DNA of 64,000 nt from Atherix ibis (taxonomy: Eukaryota; Arthropoda; Insecta; Diptera; Athericidae), in the NCBI GenBank assembly GCA_958298945.1, contig OY282605.1, positions 9,075,811 to 9,139,810 on the forward strand, in the 5' to 3' direction. The position numbers and the translations under genes were made by a program. The notes beneath the pieces were generated by a model. The model did not search any database, was not told the DNA's origin, and saw only the letters and a program-made list of their open reading frames with translations. Within the stretch, counting starts at the first letter, position 1; every line of letters begins with the position of its first letter. Positions 1 through 11,895 of the stretch are shown in pieces.

Positions 1-562
1 CTGCATATGAGGCTCTGAAAACCCACAACAAACTGTAAAGAAGCCATTGTATCCGCAAAAAGTTAACGTCTGGTGTGGTGTTTAGTCTGAATATGCTATT
101 GGTCCGTATTCCTTTAAAAATGACTAAGGAGAGACCTTAACTTAAAGTATTTTATGTGGTTTCAACAAAACAGCACCACAAGCCACATAAAACGAGAAAT
201 TTTATTGCTTTATTGTGATAAAAGTTCATCAGGACACGTAAATTTCGAGATTTGGTGATATCAATTGGTATCAATTTGATGTCCCTTAGGCGACTTTTTC
301 TTATACACATAGATCTATACGAAAAATCTTCTTTGCGCTGCCAATCCTTAAATTTTGAAAACTAAGATCCCTCAAAAAATGACCGAATTACAGCCCAAAA
401 TATGCGAAAAAATCATTAAAATTAACCTAAAAAGGATCGAGTTCTGGTTAATATTCAAAATGGCAAGATCCAAACAATATAACGAAAAAGAGTTTTTATT
501 AAAAATCTAAATTTTATGTTTATTCTATTTAAATTCACTTTCCGAAACCTCTTATAGGAATT
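1..562 (+). mobile_element. rosa-type (DD41D) mariner remnant, cut by window edge
   Basis: The first 130 bases translate, with stops, as a mariner-superfamily transposase segment: ENPQQTVKKPLYPQKVNVWC (bases 22-81), then IGPYSFKND. This matches the stretch between the first and second catalytic aspartates in rosa-type (DD41D) transposases. Bases 235-480 give degenerate equivalents of the NWPPRSCDLTPLDYF block and of the C-terminus. The end near 536-562 (TTTCCGAAACC) resembles the inverted terminal repeat of the better copies at 19515-20794 and 51677-54125. In-frame stops show it is dead. The left part lies outside the window. Confidence 0.7.
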
Positions 563-2454
563 GCTAAGGAAACATTCTATGCATTATCATAAAATGATAT
601 TATTACGTAAATTTTGAATAAAAAAAAATTACTAATAATAATAATAATAATAATAAACAGAAACCATATTAAATGACGTTCGTAAAAGCAAAACGAAATC
701 AACAAAAACCAAACATGAAAGAAATTTTATTAAATTACGTGATCAGGACAAACTGGCATTTTGTGTAAATTTTTCTCTTCTAGCTCTTGAAATATGATAT
801 CATAAAATTTTACCATAATTTGGAAAAGATTTCTATTCATACCAATATTGTTAATTAGGATTTCTTTTTGTTAAAAATTCACTTTCTTACGAATAAGGGG
901 AATATTGTGATAAGTCAGAACAAATCAAGAGGATCAAAAATGGACTAATGAAAATTAGTGAAATTTATTAAATAAAACCAATAATAGTGAGTAAAATAAA
1001 AATTTTGAAAAGAAAAATTAATAAAGGAACGTGACGCATCCTCCTTGCGTTGAAATCAATTTCGTCATCCAGGACATATTTTTAATATAAAAATATGATT
1101 TTATCTACGACTATTGCCTTACTACGCAACCTTTTAAACAAAATTTTTTTAAGAATATGAAAAAAGAGGATTTCTTCGTAAAGAGTAACAAAAATGAATA
1201 ATACGAATTTATATTCATTCAAATTACCCTCTTGAGGATAATAAATAAACGAGTATTCAAAGAATCAAATGCGTGAAGCTATCCGTAAAAATGGCATACA
1301 AAGAAGGAGGTATTAATTGGTGGTGGAAAAGTCTACCAGATACCAAAAATAAGTATATAATAATAATAAAAATAAAGTGGGCCACAATGGTCTTAAGGTG
1401 GTGTTGGTGGTAAAATGTTGAACAAGTGCCTAAGGATAAGCGCACTCAATAATATCAAGGAGATATGGATGAGCATTTATAACACATTATATAGAAGCAA
1501 ATAAAGGGAAATATTGTTTTTTTTATTTTGTTTTTTTTTTGTTTGTTATTGTTGCCAATAATGAGATATGCTAAGAAGCTGGAATAAGCTATCGAAAATA
1601 ACAACGTTAACAATGGCTGTAAGGCAGTTGTTGTGAAAGGAGCGGTTTGGAGCTGAAGACAATGAGGATAATACCCCAAAGGAAGTTAAAGTTGTTCGTT
1701 GTATTTACAAGATGAACATCCAAAATTACACAATCGTTGCGGGTATCATTATTTATTTCTTATCTTGTTGAAATTTTCTCCCATATGGGCTTGGGAGTTG
1801 GTGCGTAATAGAAAATCTCAGAAATACGAATGAGACCGAGAATCGGGCAAAATATGGTAAACACTCGAATAGGAATAAGAGAATAATGGGAAATTTTCAG
1901 CATCAGAAGGCCAGATCGAAAATTTATTACTGTGCAGGGAAGTTTTATGGTCTTATGACGGTCATTCGGGAATATTTTCATATAATCTTCAGCATCAATC
2001 GAAAGGCTAAACGAACTTTTTCATTTGTCTGAGAACTATTTGCGCTGATATCGTATTTTCGACAAGTGCGAATTGTATCCCTGACAAAACCATGCAAACA
2101 TTTCCATTATCCAGAAGAGAGACAGCCTTGTTGTGTTCGAGTAGTAGTAGGAGCAGGCAATGAAATGGTCGGTCTCCAAAGAATTCTGATATGCCATCAC
2201 AAATTGGAGAGAATATTAAGTAGTCCCTTAAAAGGTTAAGTAACTCTCAATGCTAATGAAAATTGATTTTGGCCTAATCAAATGCAAATCATAACGTACA
2301 AACTGCGTATGTCATAAATTCCAAAACTTTTTTTTAAAAAAAAGACCCCAAAAAAAAAATATTTTGTAGAAAAAAAAAGGAAATTATTTGAGATTTTTTA
2401 ATCGCATTCAAGATGGCAATTTTTTTAATAGCAAATTTGTCCTTGATTTTGCCA
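563..2454. other. AT-rich intergenic stretch
   Basis: No supported gene. It holds a (TAA)n microsatellite at about 632-655, T-runs near 1515-1545 and A-runs near 2330-2380. Short open frames on the minus strand have no recognisable motif and the base composition of their surroundings. Confidence 0.6.
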
Positions 2455-2469
2455 TTAAAGAGAGTTTAT

Positions 2470-3560
2470 CATCGTAGATATATTAATTATATTGATCAGG
2501 ATTACCATGAATAGTGTAACCGAGTCACTTTCAGAACCATTCAATATCCATAATGGTCTCCGGCAAGAAGACGGACTCAAGTGCGTTCTCTTTAACATGG
2601 CGCTGGAAAACGTGGTTTGTAATTCAAGGATTAGTATAAGAATAATGACGATATCGATAATATGCATGGGGCACGAAAGATGGTTGAGAAGTTGAAGAAG
2701 ATAAGGAAGATAAAGAAGATGAATAAGATGAAGCAGATGAAGAAGAAGAAGAAAAGGAAGGGGATGAAGAAGATTGAGAAGAAGATGAAGAGAAAGAGGA
2801 AGCAAAAGAAGAAGAAAAAGAAGAAGAAGAAGATAAAGATGAAGATGAAGAAAACTAAGAAGATGAAGAAGGTGAAGAAAATGAAGATGATGAGAAGAAA
2901 AAAAAGAAGATGATGAAGAATAAGAAGAAGAAGAAAAAGTACTAAAGAAATGAGGGTACCTGGAAGAAAACGTCTCCCATGCATGAAGTGGCCCAAGCAA
3001 GAAATTAAGGAATGCATTGGATTGGAGCGAGCTTGTTCCATACAGCATTAGCATGACGGGAGTATCGATTGAGCTGCGTTTAACTACCTGGATCTAGTCG
3101 GTTGACATAGCGAAATCCATGACATCACACTAATGTATGAATAACCTTTATGAAGCTTGAGACGGTGACAAAAAAATCTAGACCTTCACATTAACGAAGG
3201 CGAAACCAAGAACTTGGGGGCAGTGTCAATGTGGAGAAAAAATAAGATAAGACAATCTGGGACTAGTCGCAAACAGAGAAGAGATTAAAGCTTCGGAAGA
3301 GTTAAATTGTTTTCCTACCTGGGGTCAAGCACCGCAGCCGATAATAACACGGAGGAACAAATAAGCGCATAACTGCTGACAGGCAGCAGAGTCCACTAAA
3401 GTCAATTTAAATTGATTCACTTTAAAATTCGGACTATAGAATCGTCCTGACTAAGTTTGCGCAGCTTTAAGCATACGACAACCACATCGATATTATGTGT
3501 CGTGCAGAATAAGCTTTACGAGAGGCCATTATCAAGGTTGAGCTGGAAGCAAATAATGTG
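2470..3560 (+). mobile_element. RTE-like LINE fragment: reverse transcriptase interrupted by a GAA array
   Basis: Bases 2500-2620 encode a reverse-transcriptase segment including LSEPFNIHNGLRQEDGLKCV followed by LFNMALENVV. This corresponds to the 'LRQGDALSCLLFNxALEKVV' block of RTE-like non-LTR retrotransposons. A GAA/GAT array follows (2656-2945). RT-like sequence then resumes: NYLDLVG near 3088 (degenerate YADDLDLVG), DLHINEGETK near 3184 and FSYLGSSTAADNN near 3310, which match the next blocks of the same protein. Many stops and frameshifts make this a relic. The clade name rests on motif style only. Confidence 0.65.
2656..3050. repeat. GAA/GAT-rich module, copy 1
   Basis: A purine-only strand of GAA, GAT and AAG triplets (about 2685-2945) starts just after ATGCATGGGGCACGAAAGATG. 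It is followed by a non-repetitive tail, CATGAAGTGGCCCAAGCAAG (2981-3000) and GCATTGGATTGGAGCGAGC. The same tail follows the array at 45543-45960, and a similar head precedes the array at 4800. The shared flanks mean the three arrays are copies of one module, not independent microsatellites. Open frames across it are low-complexity (Lys/Met-rich, or Phe/Leu/Ser-rich on the other strand) and are not genes. Confidence 0.75.
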
Positions 3561-4092
3561 GGAAAACAAATAATGTAGGTGTGGGGGGGAGGGGCTTGTA
3601 GCGTTAATGTCAAACACAAGAAAAGACCAGCTGGGACTAGTCGCATGCAAAGAAGAGACTATAGCTTTGAAAGAGATGAAACCTTTTCCTGCGAAGGGTT
3701 AAGAATCGCAACCGATAACAACGTGGAGGAAGATAACCGCACATGGTTACTAGTTGCTAAAGGAACCTATTTTTAGTTAGTCTAAATTTTGTCAGTCAAA
3801 AATTCTAAACATAAACTCGGAACTACTGCTTTACGAGATACTAGTCTTGCCTATACTAATTTATTCTTCGAAAACTTGGGCTGTCATTTAAAAAAAAACC
3901 ATTGCGAACTCTTATCCGCATTCCAGAGAAGGATACCTTGAAAAATATTTGGCTCCCTAGATGAGAATGGACGACCTATTTAACGAAGAGATCCTGGAGT
4001 GTTACTGTGACCGCCTCATGGGGATGTAATAAAGCTCAATAGGCTGCGGGCGACTGGACAGTTAATCCGTATGGATGAGGGAAGATCCTCCT
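3561..4092 (+). mobile_element. Second, overlapping RTE-like LINE fragment
   Basis: Bases 3620-3830 repeat, with changes, the sequence at 3243-3470: both carry CTGGGACTAGTCGCA, then an AGAAGAGA...TTAAAG-like stretch and an 'ACCGATAACAACGTGGAGGAA' equivalent. Bases 3840-4090 encode degenerate RTE C-terminal blocks: LILRKLG (for the 'YGSETW' motif), LKNIWLPR (for 'LRRIFG') and LNRLRATGQLIRMD (for 'LRWAGHLVRM'). The fragment therefore starts inside RT and runs to the 3' end of the ORF, in several frames with stops. Confidence 0.6.
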
Positions 4093-4219
4093 TGGTTTAA
4101 CGATCGCGTTGGCCAGGACCTGAGAAATTTGCTGGGTTCAGCTGATCTAGACTCTGCCTTTGGTTTAACGATCGCGTTGGCCAGGACCTGAGAAATTTGC
4201 TGGGTTCAGCTGATCTAGA
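4092..4219. repeat. 60 bp exact direct duplication
   Basis: Bases 4092-4151 and 4160-4219 are the same 60 bases (beginning TTGGTTTAACGATCGCGTTG), separated by 8 bases. They lie in the 3' part of the RTE-like ORF, where DLRNLLGSADLD is read. Zero differences imply a recent local event. Confidence 0.9.
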
Positions 4220-4799
4220 TTAGTTCTTTGATTCAGCTGGTCTAGACCGGGCATCCATCATCCGGATAATAATGATGAAATTGTCCTCAAAGAAGTTTTC
4301 CAAACCTCTTTTGAAACGCAGGTTTTGTGGTCGTTGCGAATTTTGGTTCTCGGAAGAAGCCATCGTGAACTCTTACCTGCATGCGACAGAAGGATCGTCC
4401 GAAGACTCTTCAGTTTCCTCATTTTCTTTGCTTGCTTAACGATGAGATCATGGAGAACTATCATGACTGCCGGGTTATGGTTAAAATCAATCACACAACT
4501 AGACTGTGGTAGGCTCGACACTTAAGACCCTATGGATGAGACAGTGTCTACAATACAGCAGCGGTGTTATCCAGGATGCTAAAACCATACTGGCACTATC
4601 GAACTGTAAAGCCGTCCCACTAAACCGGAACGTCTGGCGTTTATTGACTCAGTAGTCCTTAACCAGATGATAAATTATAAAATGAATACTTTAGTGATTT
4701 AGTGGCACTTGAAACATCCGCTAAGCTCGAATCCAGCTAGTGACACAGTTGGGGGTATCCTTGAAATTCCCTCGAATGGATTGATTTGTACCATCTGAC
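4220..4799 (+). mobile_element. Third RTE-like C-terminal fragment and 3' sequence
   Basis: Bases 4330-4545 are a diverged copy of 3850-4085: TCTCGGAAGAAGCCATCGTG, GCATGCGACAGAAGGATCG and GGATGAGACAG align with the RTE C-terminal blocks there. Bases 4550-4790 have no clear match in the window but probably belong to the same element. No intact reading frame. Confidence 0.45.
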
Positions 4800-5445
4800 G
4801 CTATCGATATTATGCATGGAGCCCAAAAGATGCTTAAGAAGATGAGAAGATGAAGAAGAAGAACAAAAAGAAGAAGAATAAGAAGAAGATGAAGAAGATG
4901 AAGAAGATGAAGAAGATAAAAGAGAATAAGAAGAAGATGAAGAAGAATAAGATGAAGATGAAAAGGATGAAAAAGATGAAGAAGATGAAGAAGAAAAAGA
5001 AGATGAAGATGAAGTAGAAGATGAAGAAAATGAGGAGGAAGAAGAAGAAGATGATGAAGAAGATGAAGACGATGGAGAAGATGAAGAAGATGAAGATGAT
5101 GAAGGAGATAAAAAAGATAAAAAAGAATAAGAACAAGATGAAGAAGATTAAGAAGAAAAAGAAGATAAAGAAGAAGTAGAAGATGAAGAAGATGAAGAGG
5201 ATGAAGAAGATGAAGAAAATGAAGAAGATAAAAAAGATAAAAAGATAAAAAAGAATAAGAAGAAGATGAAGAAGAAAAAGAAGATGAAGATGAAGAAAAT
5301 GAGGACGAAGAAGATGATGAAGATGATGAAGAAGCAGAAGATGAAGAGAATGAAGAAGATTAATGATATGAATAAGATGAAGAAGATTAATAAGAAGAAT
5401 AAGGAGAAGAAAATAACCAAAGAATAAGAGGGAACCTGAAAGGAT
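4800..5445. repeat. GAA/GAT-rich module, copy 2
   Basis: It begins TCGATATTATGCATGGAGCC (4803-4822), like the head of copy 1, and continues as about 600 bases of GAA, GAT and AAG triplets. It ends near AAGAGGGAACCTGAAAGGATG, like the end of the array at 45960. Two long antisense frames in it (Phe/Ile/Ser runs) are by-products of the repeat. Confidence 0.75.
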
Positions 5446-7563
5446 GTCTCAGTTGCTAATTTTTTCGTACTAAAAAAATTAAAACCATAAAAATTAATTT
5501 TGTTTTCGTTTTTATTTTTTTGAAATTTTTTAGGGATGGTTTTTTAAAAGCTTTTGCAAAGCTTCAAAACTTTAAGCTTAATTTTTTTTTAAATTGCTAT
5601 AATTTTGTGACCGAATTTATTTGTGTAATCTCATGTCACTCTTCATCTTCATAAAACCTAAAAATACCAACAGATTTATCTCTAAATAATAAAAAAAAAG
5701 AAAATATATTCCAATTAAAAAACGATTTCAATTCAGAAAAAGTGACACAATCATTCAACGAAGCTATTAAAATTCATCTGCCATAAATATTCGTCCAGTC
5801 TTTGTGCTGCTGTGTTTTCTGAAATGAATTTCTTATGGAATATTTTCCAATTCTATTTATGTACTTGTATTTAAAGTCCATTCATTTAAAATCCATTAAC
5901 ATAATCTAAAATTGAAAATGAAAAAAAAGACGAGAATTATTCATTTTTGCTTTTGGTCTTCAGAGACGACCATGTGTTAATACTGAGCTGGGAAAAAGTT
6001 ATTTCTGAACAGGAAGAAGTGCAATCAACTACATTTGATATCAGCTCTCTGGCAGACCGGATATTGGCTTTTTTCTAGCTCTTGAAGACGACAAATTTCT
6101 TACTAAATAAAGCCATTCAGTTCGTTGGTTATAGACATCGGCCCCTATGGGGGGACATTGGAATGATCGTGATTACAAAAAAAATCTCCACTCACTGAGT
6201 TTGTCGAACGCCAGACATATAACCCCAAAACGCATCGAATATCGTCCATCGTCCGATTAATACGATTCCGTCCAGCTAACCAAGACATCATCGAAATTCT
6301 GAACCCACAAAATGAATTTCTTAACGCCGCTTTACATGAAATTTGATAACACAACGCCGCTCTTATCGGCGTTAATCTTTAAACTTTAATAAATTTGTTC
6401 ACTGAATTTTCTGTTGTTTTTTTTTGTTTTTTTGTTGTTTTTTTTAAAAAGTTTAAATGTTTTGGGAAAATTCTATAGAAAATCGAAGTGGAAAATATTA
6501 GGTTTGTGTATCGGCTTAACTTGGATGCGTTTTATTCATGAGCACCGGACATGTTTTTCTTAATTTTTATTTATTATATAATTTTTAGCTGGCATGAAAT
6601 AATAGTTAATAGTGGACTGTAAGCAGAAATTTTTAATTATTTAGCATTTATTGTTTTTTCATTTTTTTAAGTCAAATGCGCATCAAAAAATAAATTCTTT
6701 TTTTACGGATGACCCGAACAAAATAACTGGTAAAATCTTTACTGTCTATCTACCCCTCTTTACAAAAGGTACAAGTTTCTTTCCTTATCCTAACTACCAA
6801 CTATAGTTGAAAGTATGCACATCCCTGGATAAGTATAAAAAGGCAAATATTAATTCATCCCTCAACAAGAAGCTGAGTTGAACGGACTCAATGATTAATT
6901 CATAATTTCAAGGATTGCGGCCGTCGACGATAACATCATGTCTTATGCAGTCATTAAGTTAGAAATCATTCGTGGCTCTCGGAATTATCCCGTTCGTCAA
7001 ACAGCCCTGGAAGTCTCAATAATATTTGACAAAACCTGCTTAACAACGAAGGTTCTAGGTCATCTGAGAATTTTGGGCAACGGATTCACCGCAGTTCAGG
7101 GTAACTCGTGAAAGGTTTCTTTCGAAACATTGGCCAACTATTACCCAATCAGTCTACTCGACAATCTTATCAATTTTTAGGGCACTCTTTCTCCACCTAC
7201 CCATTCTGTGATTTTCAATTAACTATCATTGATCTTCTTGCGAAATATCACCTTACCCAACATTTCTTTTCGAGAGAAAAAGAAGATGGCCTCATGCTGA
7301 TGGTGCTGCATCATGGTCTTAACGCTAAATTTAAATTTCGCGCCATTTTTTTTCTTTTGTAATTGGCAGCTTTTATTTATTGACGTCACATTTGGCATTT
7401 GCAGTTAGTCAACGCTTCAAGAAAGTACGAAGAATTATGATTGTTGAAACTTGTGCCCTGAAAGGGGGGCTTTTTGTGGAGGAACGATCAAACTATGAGG
7501 GAATCTTGGTAAACGAGCGGTTCTTGATCTGGCTTAGTAGTACCAAGAAATTTATAAGGTTCA
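5446..7563. other. AT-rich stretch, no recognised gene
   Basis: Mostly low-complexity AT with T-runs. Two parts are more complex. Bases 6000-6390 (for example ATAACCCCAAAACGCATCG) hold a broken frame in several phases that I could not assign. Bases 6880-7560 hold 70-85 residue frames with no motif; a worn transposable element is likely but unproven. Confidence 0.5.
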
Positions 7564-8600
7564 TTTACTGTAGCTTTTTTAGGGGGGAGTATCTACCAAG
7601 TACTCTTTAAGCAAAACTGGTACTATGGGATCAGGGTATCCCACGGTGTTAGAACACACTGTGTCTGATCAGAGAGATGAGGTTTAGGGTGAAACGTTGT
7701 GGCTGTGGCTTAATACCTACATCAGGGGTACAGTCTTAGGACTGGAGGTGAGGGATACCAGTGGTTCCGGGTGCTATCACTGCAAATGATAGAAGAGGTT
7801 TAGGGTAACAGACCATTAGCTAGATAGAAGCACAAGATAGGACGAGTTGAAGGCATAGTGAGCCTACTAGTTAGACCACTCATCTTCGAAGCATGGATGG
7901 ATCGTTTGCTTGATTGCTTTGGTTTTGTTTGTAGAAGATGGTATAGTTATCAACTTCAGGACACTTGCCATAACAAGGAGACAGAATGAGGCTCATGAGC
8001 GGAGATTAAAAGTGAACAGGAAGAGAGGTTTTCTGAACACTATTGCTGAGATACAATTTTCTCTCGGCGAAGTGCACCCAATGGTGGTCCTCTGTGGGAC
8101 TTTTTATGAAGAAATTTGAGGTAACCGAAAATTCTGATCTTAAAATCGGACCTTCTATTGTACTAGCCTTGCCACTCTTCATGTATTCTTCGAAAACTTG
8201 GGTTCTCAGCAAAAACCCTCTTGTCTCCGTTCTAGAGGAAGATGCAACAAAAAATATTTGGATGCCTTCATGAGAATGGATAATTCCGGAGCTTATTAAA
8301 CGACTAAGATCCTGGAGCGTTACCGTGTACTACCGGTTGTGAACAAAATTAAACTCACCAGGCTGCGGTGGGCTGGACACTTAATTCGTAGGGATGACTA
8401 AGATCTGCTCAGAAAGTCTACAGTAGCTCCATTTATGGTCCCGGAAGACTAGGTAGGTGAAGCCAGGTCGCCAAAAAAAATGCTGGGATTGTCAAACTAG
8501 AAAGTCCGTGGCAAAAAATATTAGGTTTAGCAGGCCTACACTGGCGTTCCGGTTGTCCGTTACTTCATGATTGCCGGAAAAATCAATTTTCATGATGAGG
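7564..8600 (+). mobile_element. Internally deleted RTE-like LINE copy: 5' region joined to 3' region
   Basis: Bases 7580-7800 share a 5' region with 45180-45390, including GTACAGTCTTAGGACTGGAG and GCTATCACTGCAAATGATAG. Bases 8127-8560 then encode the RTE C-terminal blocks: MYSSKTWVLSK (8180-8212, the 'YGSETWTLSK' motif), TKNIWMPS, and LTRLRWAGHLIRRDD at about 8353-8400. The whole core of the RT is missing. The junction between the two parts (about 7850-8120) is unassigned. Confidence 0.6.
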
Positions 8601-9432
8601 CCCATTTTCATGTTAACGAACTGGGATGTGGAGCTTAGAAAATCCTTCAGATATTAAGGAAAAACCGTTATATTTTTTTGGAAAAATGGCCGCCAATGTT
8701 GTATCAATAAGTGGAGCCAAATATCGAAAGATGCTATTGGAATTTTTTAGCACCAATTAGCAGGTAGGGCAGTCCTCAATCAAATGTGGTTTCCAAAAAC
8801 ATTTTAAATCGTGTAGCCACGATGTCTATTGGCAGACTGAATTCCATCTGCCTTTTTTTTACGGAAATATGTCAAGACTAAGGATAAGACCAACCAACCC
8901 AATATAATTTTTGAAATGCAAACGAAAATCCGGGGCCTCAATAGTCATCAGATTAATCATATTATTTGCAAACACGTCATTAAGAATTTGGTCTGGAAAA
9001 CTAGATCCTCAGCACACTACGCCTATGTTCGTGCTTGTTTGCCAGTTAAATTCGCTGCTTGTTTTCAAGCTGGCTGTGACCATTTTGTGATGGTTCTTAT
9101 GCGACTTGGCTTCACATGTTGCTTATTTTAATTTAGGATTTCTAGCTGGTTTTGACGCTTGTGCAGTGAAGGTTTTCAACAAAAATGGACAATAAAGAAT
9201 TTGCTCATCGCATAATTATTGCGTATTAAATAATTTGTGAATAAAGATGAACAAATTCAAAAATTTTATATTGCACGATATTTTTTTCGAAAACAACGAA
9301 AAAATACCAATTACAAGCAAAATTATGTGCATTCCCAAAATAGACTTTTAAAAAAAATAGCAAAACAAGCACGAAAAATAGAACCGATTCTAATTCTGAA
9401 ATGCAGCTTGAAAAGAAGCCGCAGAGCAAGCA
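8601..9432. other. Unassigned stretch
   Basis: No gene supported. Bases 8600-8780 contain short broken transposase-like phrases (for example CCAATGTTGTATCAATAAG) too weak to name. Bases 9230-9430 are plain AT-rich DNA. Confidence 0.45.
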
Positions 9433-9700
9433 GTGATGCCATTTCTAGTATTCAGTATGGTAGCCAACACGCTAGCCAGCAAGAACTTTTTCGCTCAAAT
9501 TTTTTGCACAATTTTCTTTCTTAATTTATTTGCTTTAATTTTGTTGGTACAATTTTTTTGCTATAATTTTGTTTTTGCAAAAATTTTCTCCTCAAATTTT
9601 GTTGCTCAATCTTTTTGCTTCAATATTTTTTTTGCTCAATTTTTTCTCAAACTTTCTCACATATTTTGCTTAAATTTGTTTGCAGTGACGCCACTTCTAG
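9433..9700. repeat. Short TTTGCTCAAAT array
   Basis: About 200 bases of degenerate units around TTTTTTGCTCAAATTTTG (period roughly 13-18). A related array fills 11885-12735. CAGTGATGCCATTTCTAG (9430) and CAGTGACGCCACTTCTAG (9684) flank the array as direct repeats. The Phe/Ala/Asn/Leu-rich frame across it is a by-product of the repeat. Confidence 0.7.
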
Positions 9701-11685
9701 CACCGCGGCCAGCGCTATCATTAATACACAATCCAAGAATTGGTAAGCTTTCCGGTTTCAGTTATGCAAGTGCCGCTCATAGACGCTTGTTTTTCTGCTT
9801 GTTTTCTTGCTTGCCAGCGTGTTGGCTAATCTCAAAATTAAATTTCGCCCTCAGTCTGGAATATCCTTTCTACAAATTATACCATATTTTCCAACATTTG
9901 TAACGGCACCAATATTTTTGCGAGACATATAAAAAATTAAGGACAAAATTTCCTAAAAACTTTTTAAACCATCAGAAAAAATCTGTGCTTTTCAACAAAA
10001 AAAAAAACCAAAATAAAAACTTTTGTGCATAAATAAACTTTTCGAAAAATTATCTAATCTCAAAAATATGTTTTTTTTATTGTTTTTTTTTTGTTATTGT
10101 AAAAGCCCATAGTAAAAGTGGAATAAATTAGTTGAAAATTTTGTTATCACATAAATATGGCGACATACAGTTAAGAGTCCTCGCAATAGCATGAAAAACT
10201 ATTCTTGGCTCCACAGCAAGGACTATAATTTAGTCAGCGATGAATATCATGTCTAGTTAATGTGATAGTAGCTGTTTGTTGTCTAAAATAGTTTAATTGG
10301 TTGCTGGGGGTTTGGAGTAATAGAGCTATACGAGCATAAGGGTTGTTGATGTTGACAAAAATCAGTAAAATGAAAATATTTCCGACGGGGTTGGCTGGGG
10401 AACCTTATAGCCTAAAGGAACTTAACATGATAATGGCTGCCTTGGAAACAACTCAGTTTCTTATCCGCACTATAATCATCTCATGGCAGTTGCCATAATC
10501 CGTCCCTCCCCCATCGCTCCAAGGAAATATCTTATTCTCGACAAACATACTATCTCCTTCGATGTTATAGTAACAAACATACTATCTTCTTCGATCTCCT
10601 TCGAAATAAATCTTTCTTCATATTTTCATAATACTCGTATGCAAAAATAAATAAAATAAGTTTGTTTTTATATAATTCCTTTCGAAAAATCATATTCGCT
10701 TTGGATATGTCCATATGAGCACAGCAGGGATGTGGAACTGGACGTACAATTACAAATATTATAGATTATGAACTAAGTAAATATAATCTGTGAGAATTCG
10801 AATAAGTTGGATGGAATATAACAAAGAGCCGCACGTCATTGGGTAGCCACCAAATCCATAGAGGGGAAAAACGATGGAAAAATGTGTGTACATTTTCCAA
10901 AGACTACAAAATAGGCGCTCATAAAAGAAATGAAAGAAAATATTGAAAGGAATGAAAAATTGATGCTATGCTAGAAAATGGGAGCAAACCCAGAAAGGGA
11001 AAGCGAATTTAATGTATATGAATTGTTAAAGAGGCTGCCTTCAATCTTGGTAACGTCCTTGACGATGTCTTGTTCTTGGAGGGAAAATTTCTTCGATTTT
11101 TCTCAATTTTTTTTTCGATTTTCCTTTTATTGTTTTTCTCAACTTCTCGGAAATAAGGTTGATTTGCCTTCTTGAAAATTACGAAAATTACTTTTCCGAT
11201 GATATATGTACGCCCGTTCGATCAAACTCTGTACTTGTACTTGTACTTCAATCAATCAATCCGCCTCAATCACCTACACCTACCCTCTGTAGGTCGATGG
11301 TTTAATTTTTTTTTTTACAAAAATCCTTCTTACAATTTTTATTTAATTCTATTAAAAATAGTCCGTTTCTTCGGAAAATTTCATGTTTTCAGTTAAGATT
11401 AGTTTTACACTTTACCAAAAAAAAACTTTGATTAAAAAATGCTCCAGCGAAAATTAAAATTGTTCCCAGTAGCCTTTGCTCCTGTATCATCCAGAAACAT
11501 GAATTTCTTAGCAACAACAAAAAACAAAACAATATTCTGAATTGCCATTGAGTTGAGACGTAATTTCTTTATTTAATTTGCGTATTTAAAACTTGTCATT
11601 TGTATGACGCACAAATGCGAAATTCAACTTTTACGTCTTTGTGAATTGAGCACGTTTTTGCTACGGAAATTTCAAGTCCATTTTG
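9701..11685. other. Intergenic stretch without recognised features
   Basis: Bases 9810-9828 are close to an inverted copy of 9461-9480 (AGCCAACACGCTagcCAGCAAG), so an inverted pair brackets the array to the left. A short repeated phrase, ACATACTATCTxCTTCGAT, occurs twice near 10545-10590. Otherwise AT-rich with no gene. Confidence 0.5.
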
Positions 11686-11895
11686 TTTTCAAAAGCAATA
11701 AATTTAATACAAAAATGATTAGTAGGTAAAAAGGTAGTTTCTCATTTAAATAACTCATAAGTTGGCTAAACCATGTGGAGACGTACTGTTTCTATTCTTA
11801 TCCACATTCGCATCTGCACGCATGATGATTCCACGAAACCGGGGCTCTTACGCAACTAAACCGCAACTACTTTTTATTCCTGAATTTAGTCTGCA
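11686..11895. repeat. ~210 bp repeat, left copy
   Basis: This block (AAAAGCAATAAATTTAATAC ... CTGCAGATAAT) recurs at 13002-13243, with long matching stretches such as TTGGCTAAACCATGTGGAGA and GTACTGTTTCTATTCTTATC. The two copies are in the same orientation and bracket the TTTGCTC array. Confidence 0.85.

Noticed and set aside
2631..3054. Long open frames of 136 and 199 codons on the minus strand
   Set aside because: They are translations of the GAA/GAT array (runs of Phe, Leu, Ser) and of its flanks.
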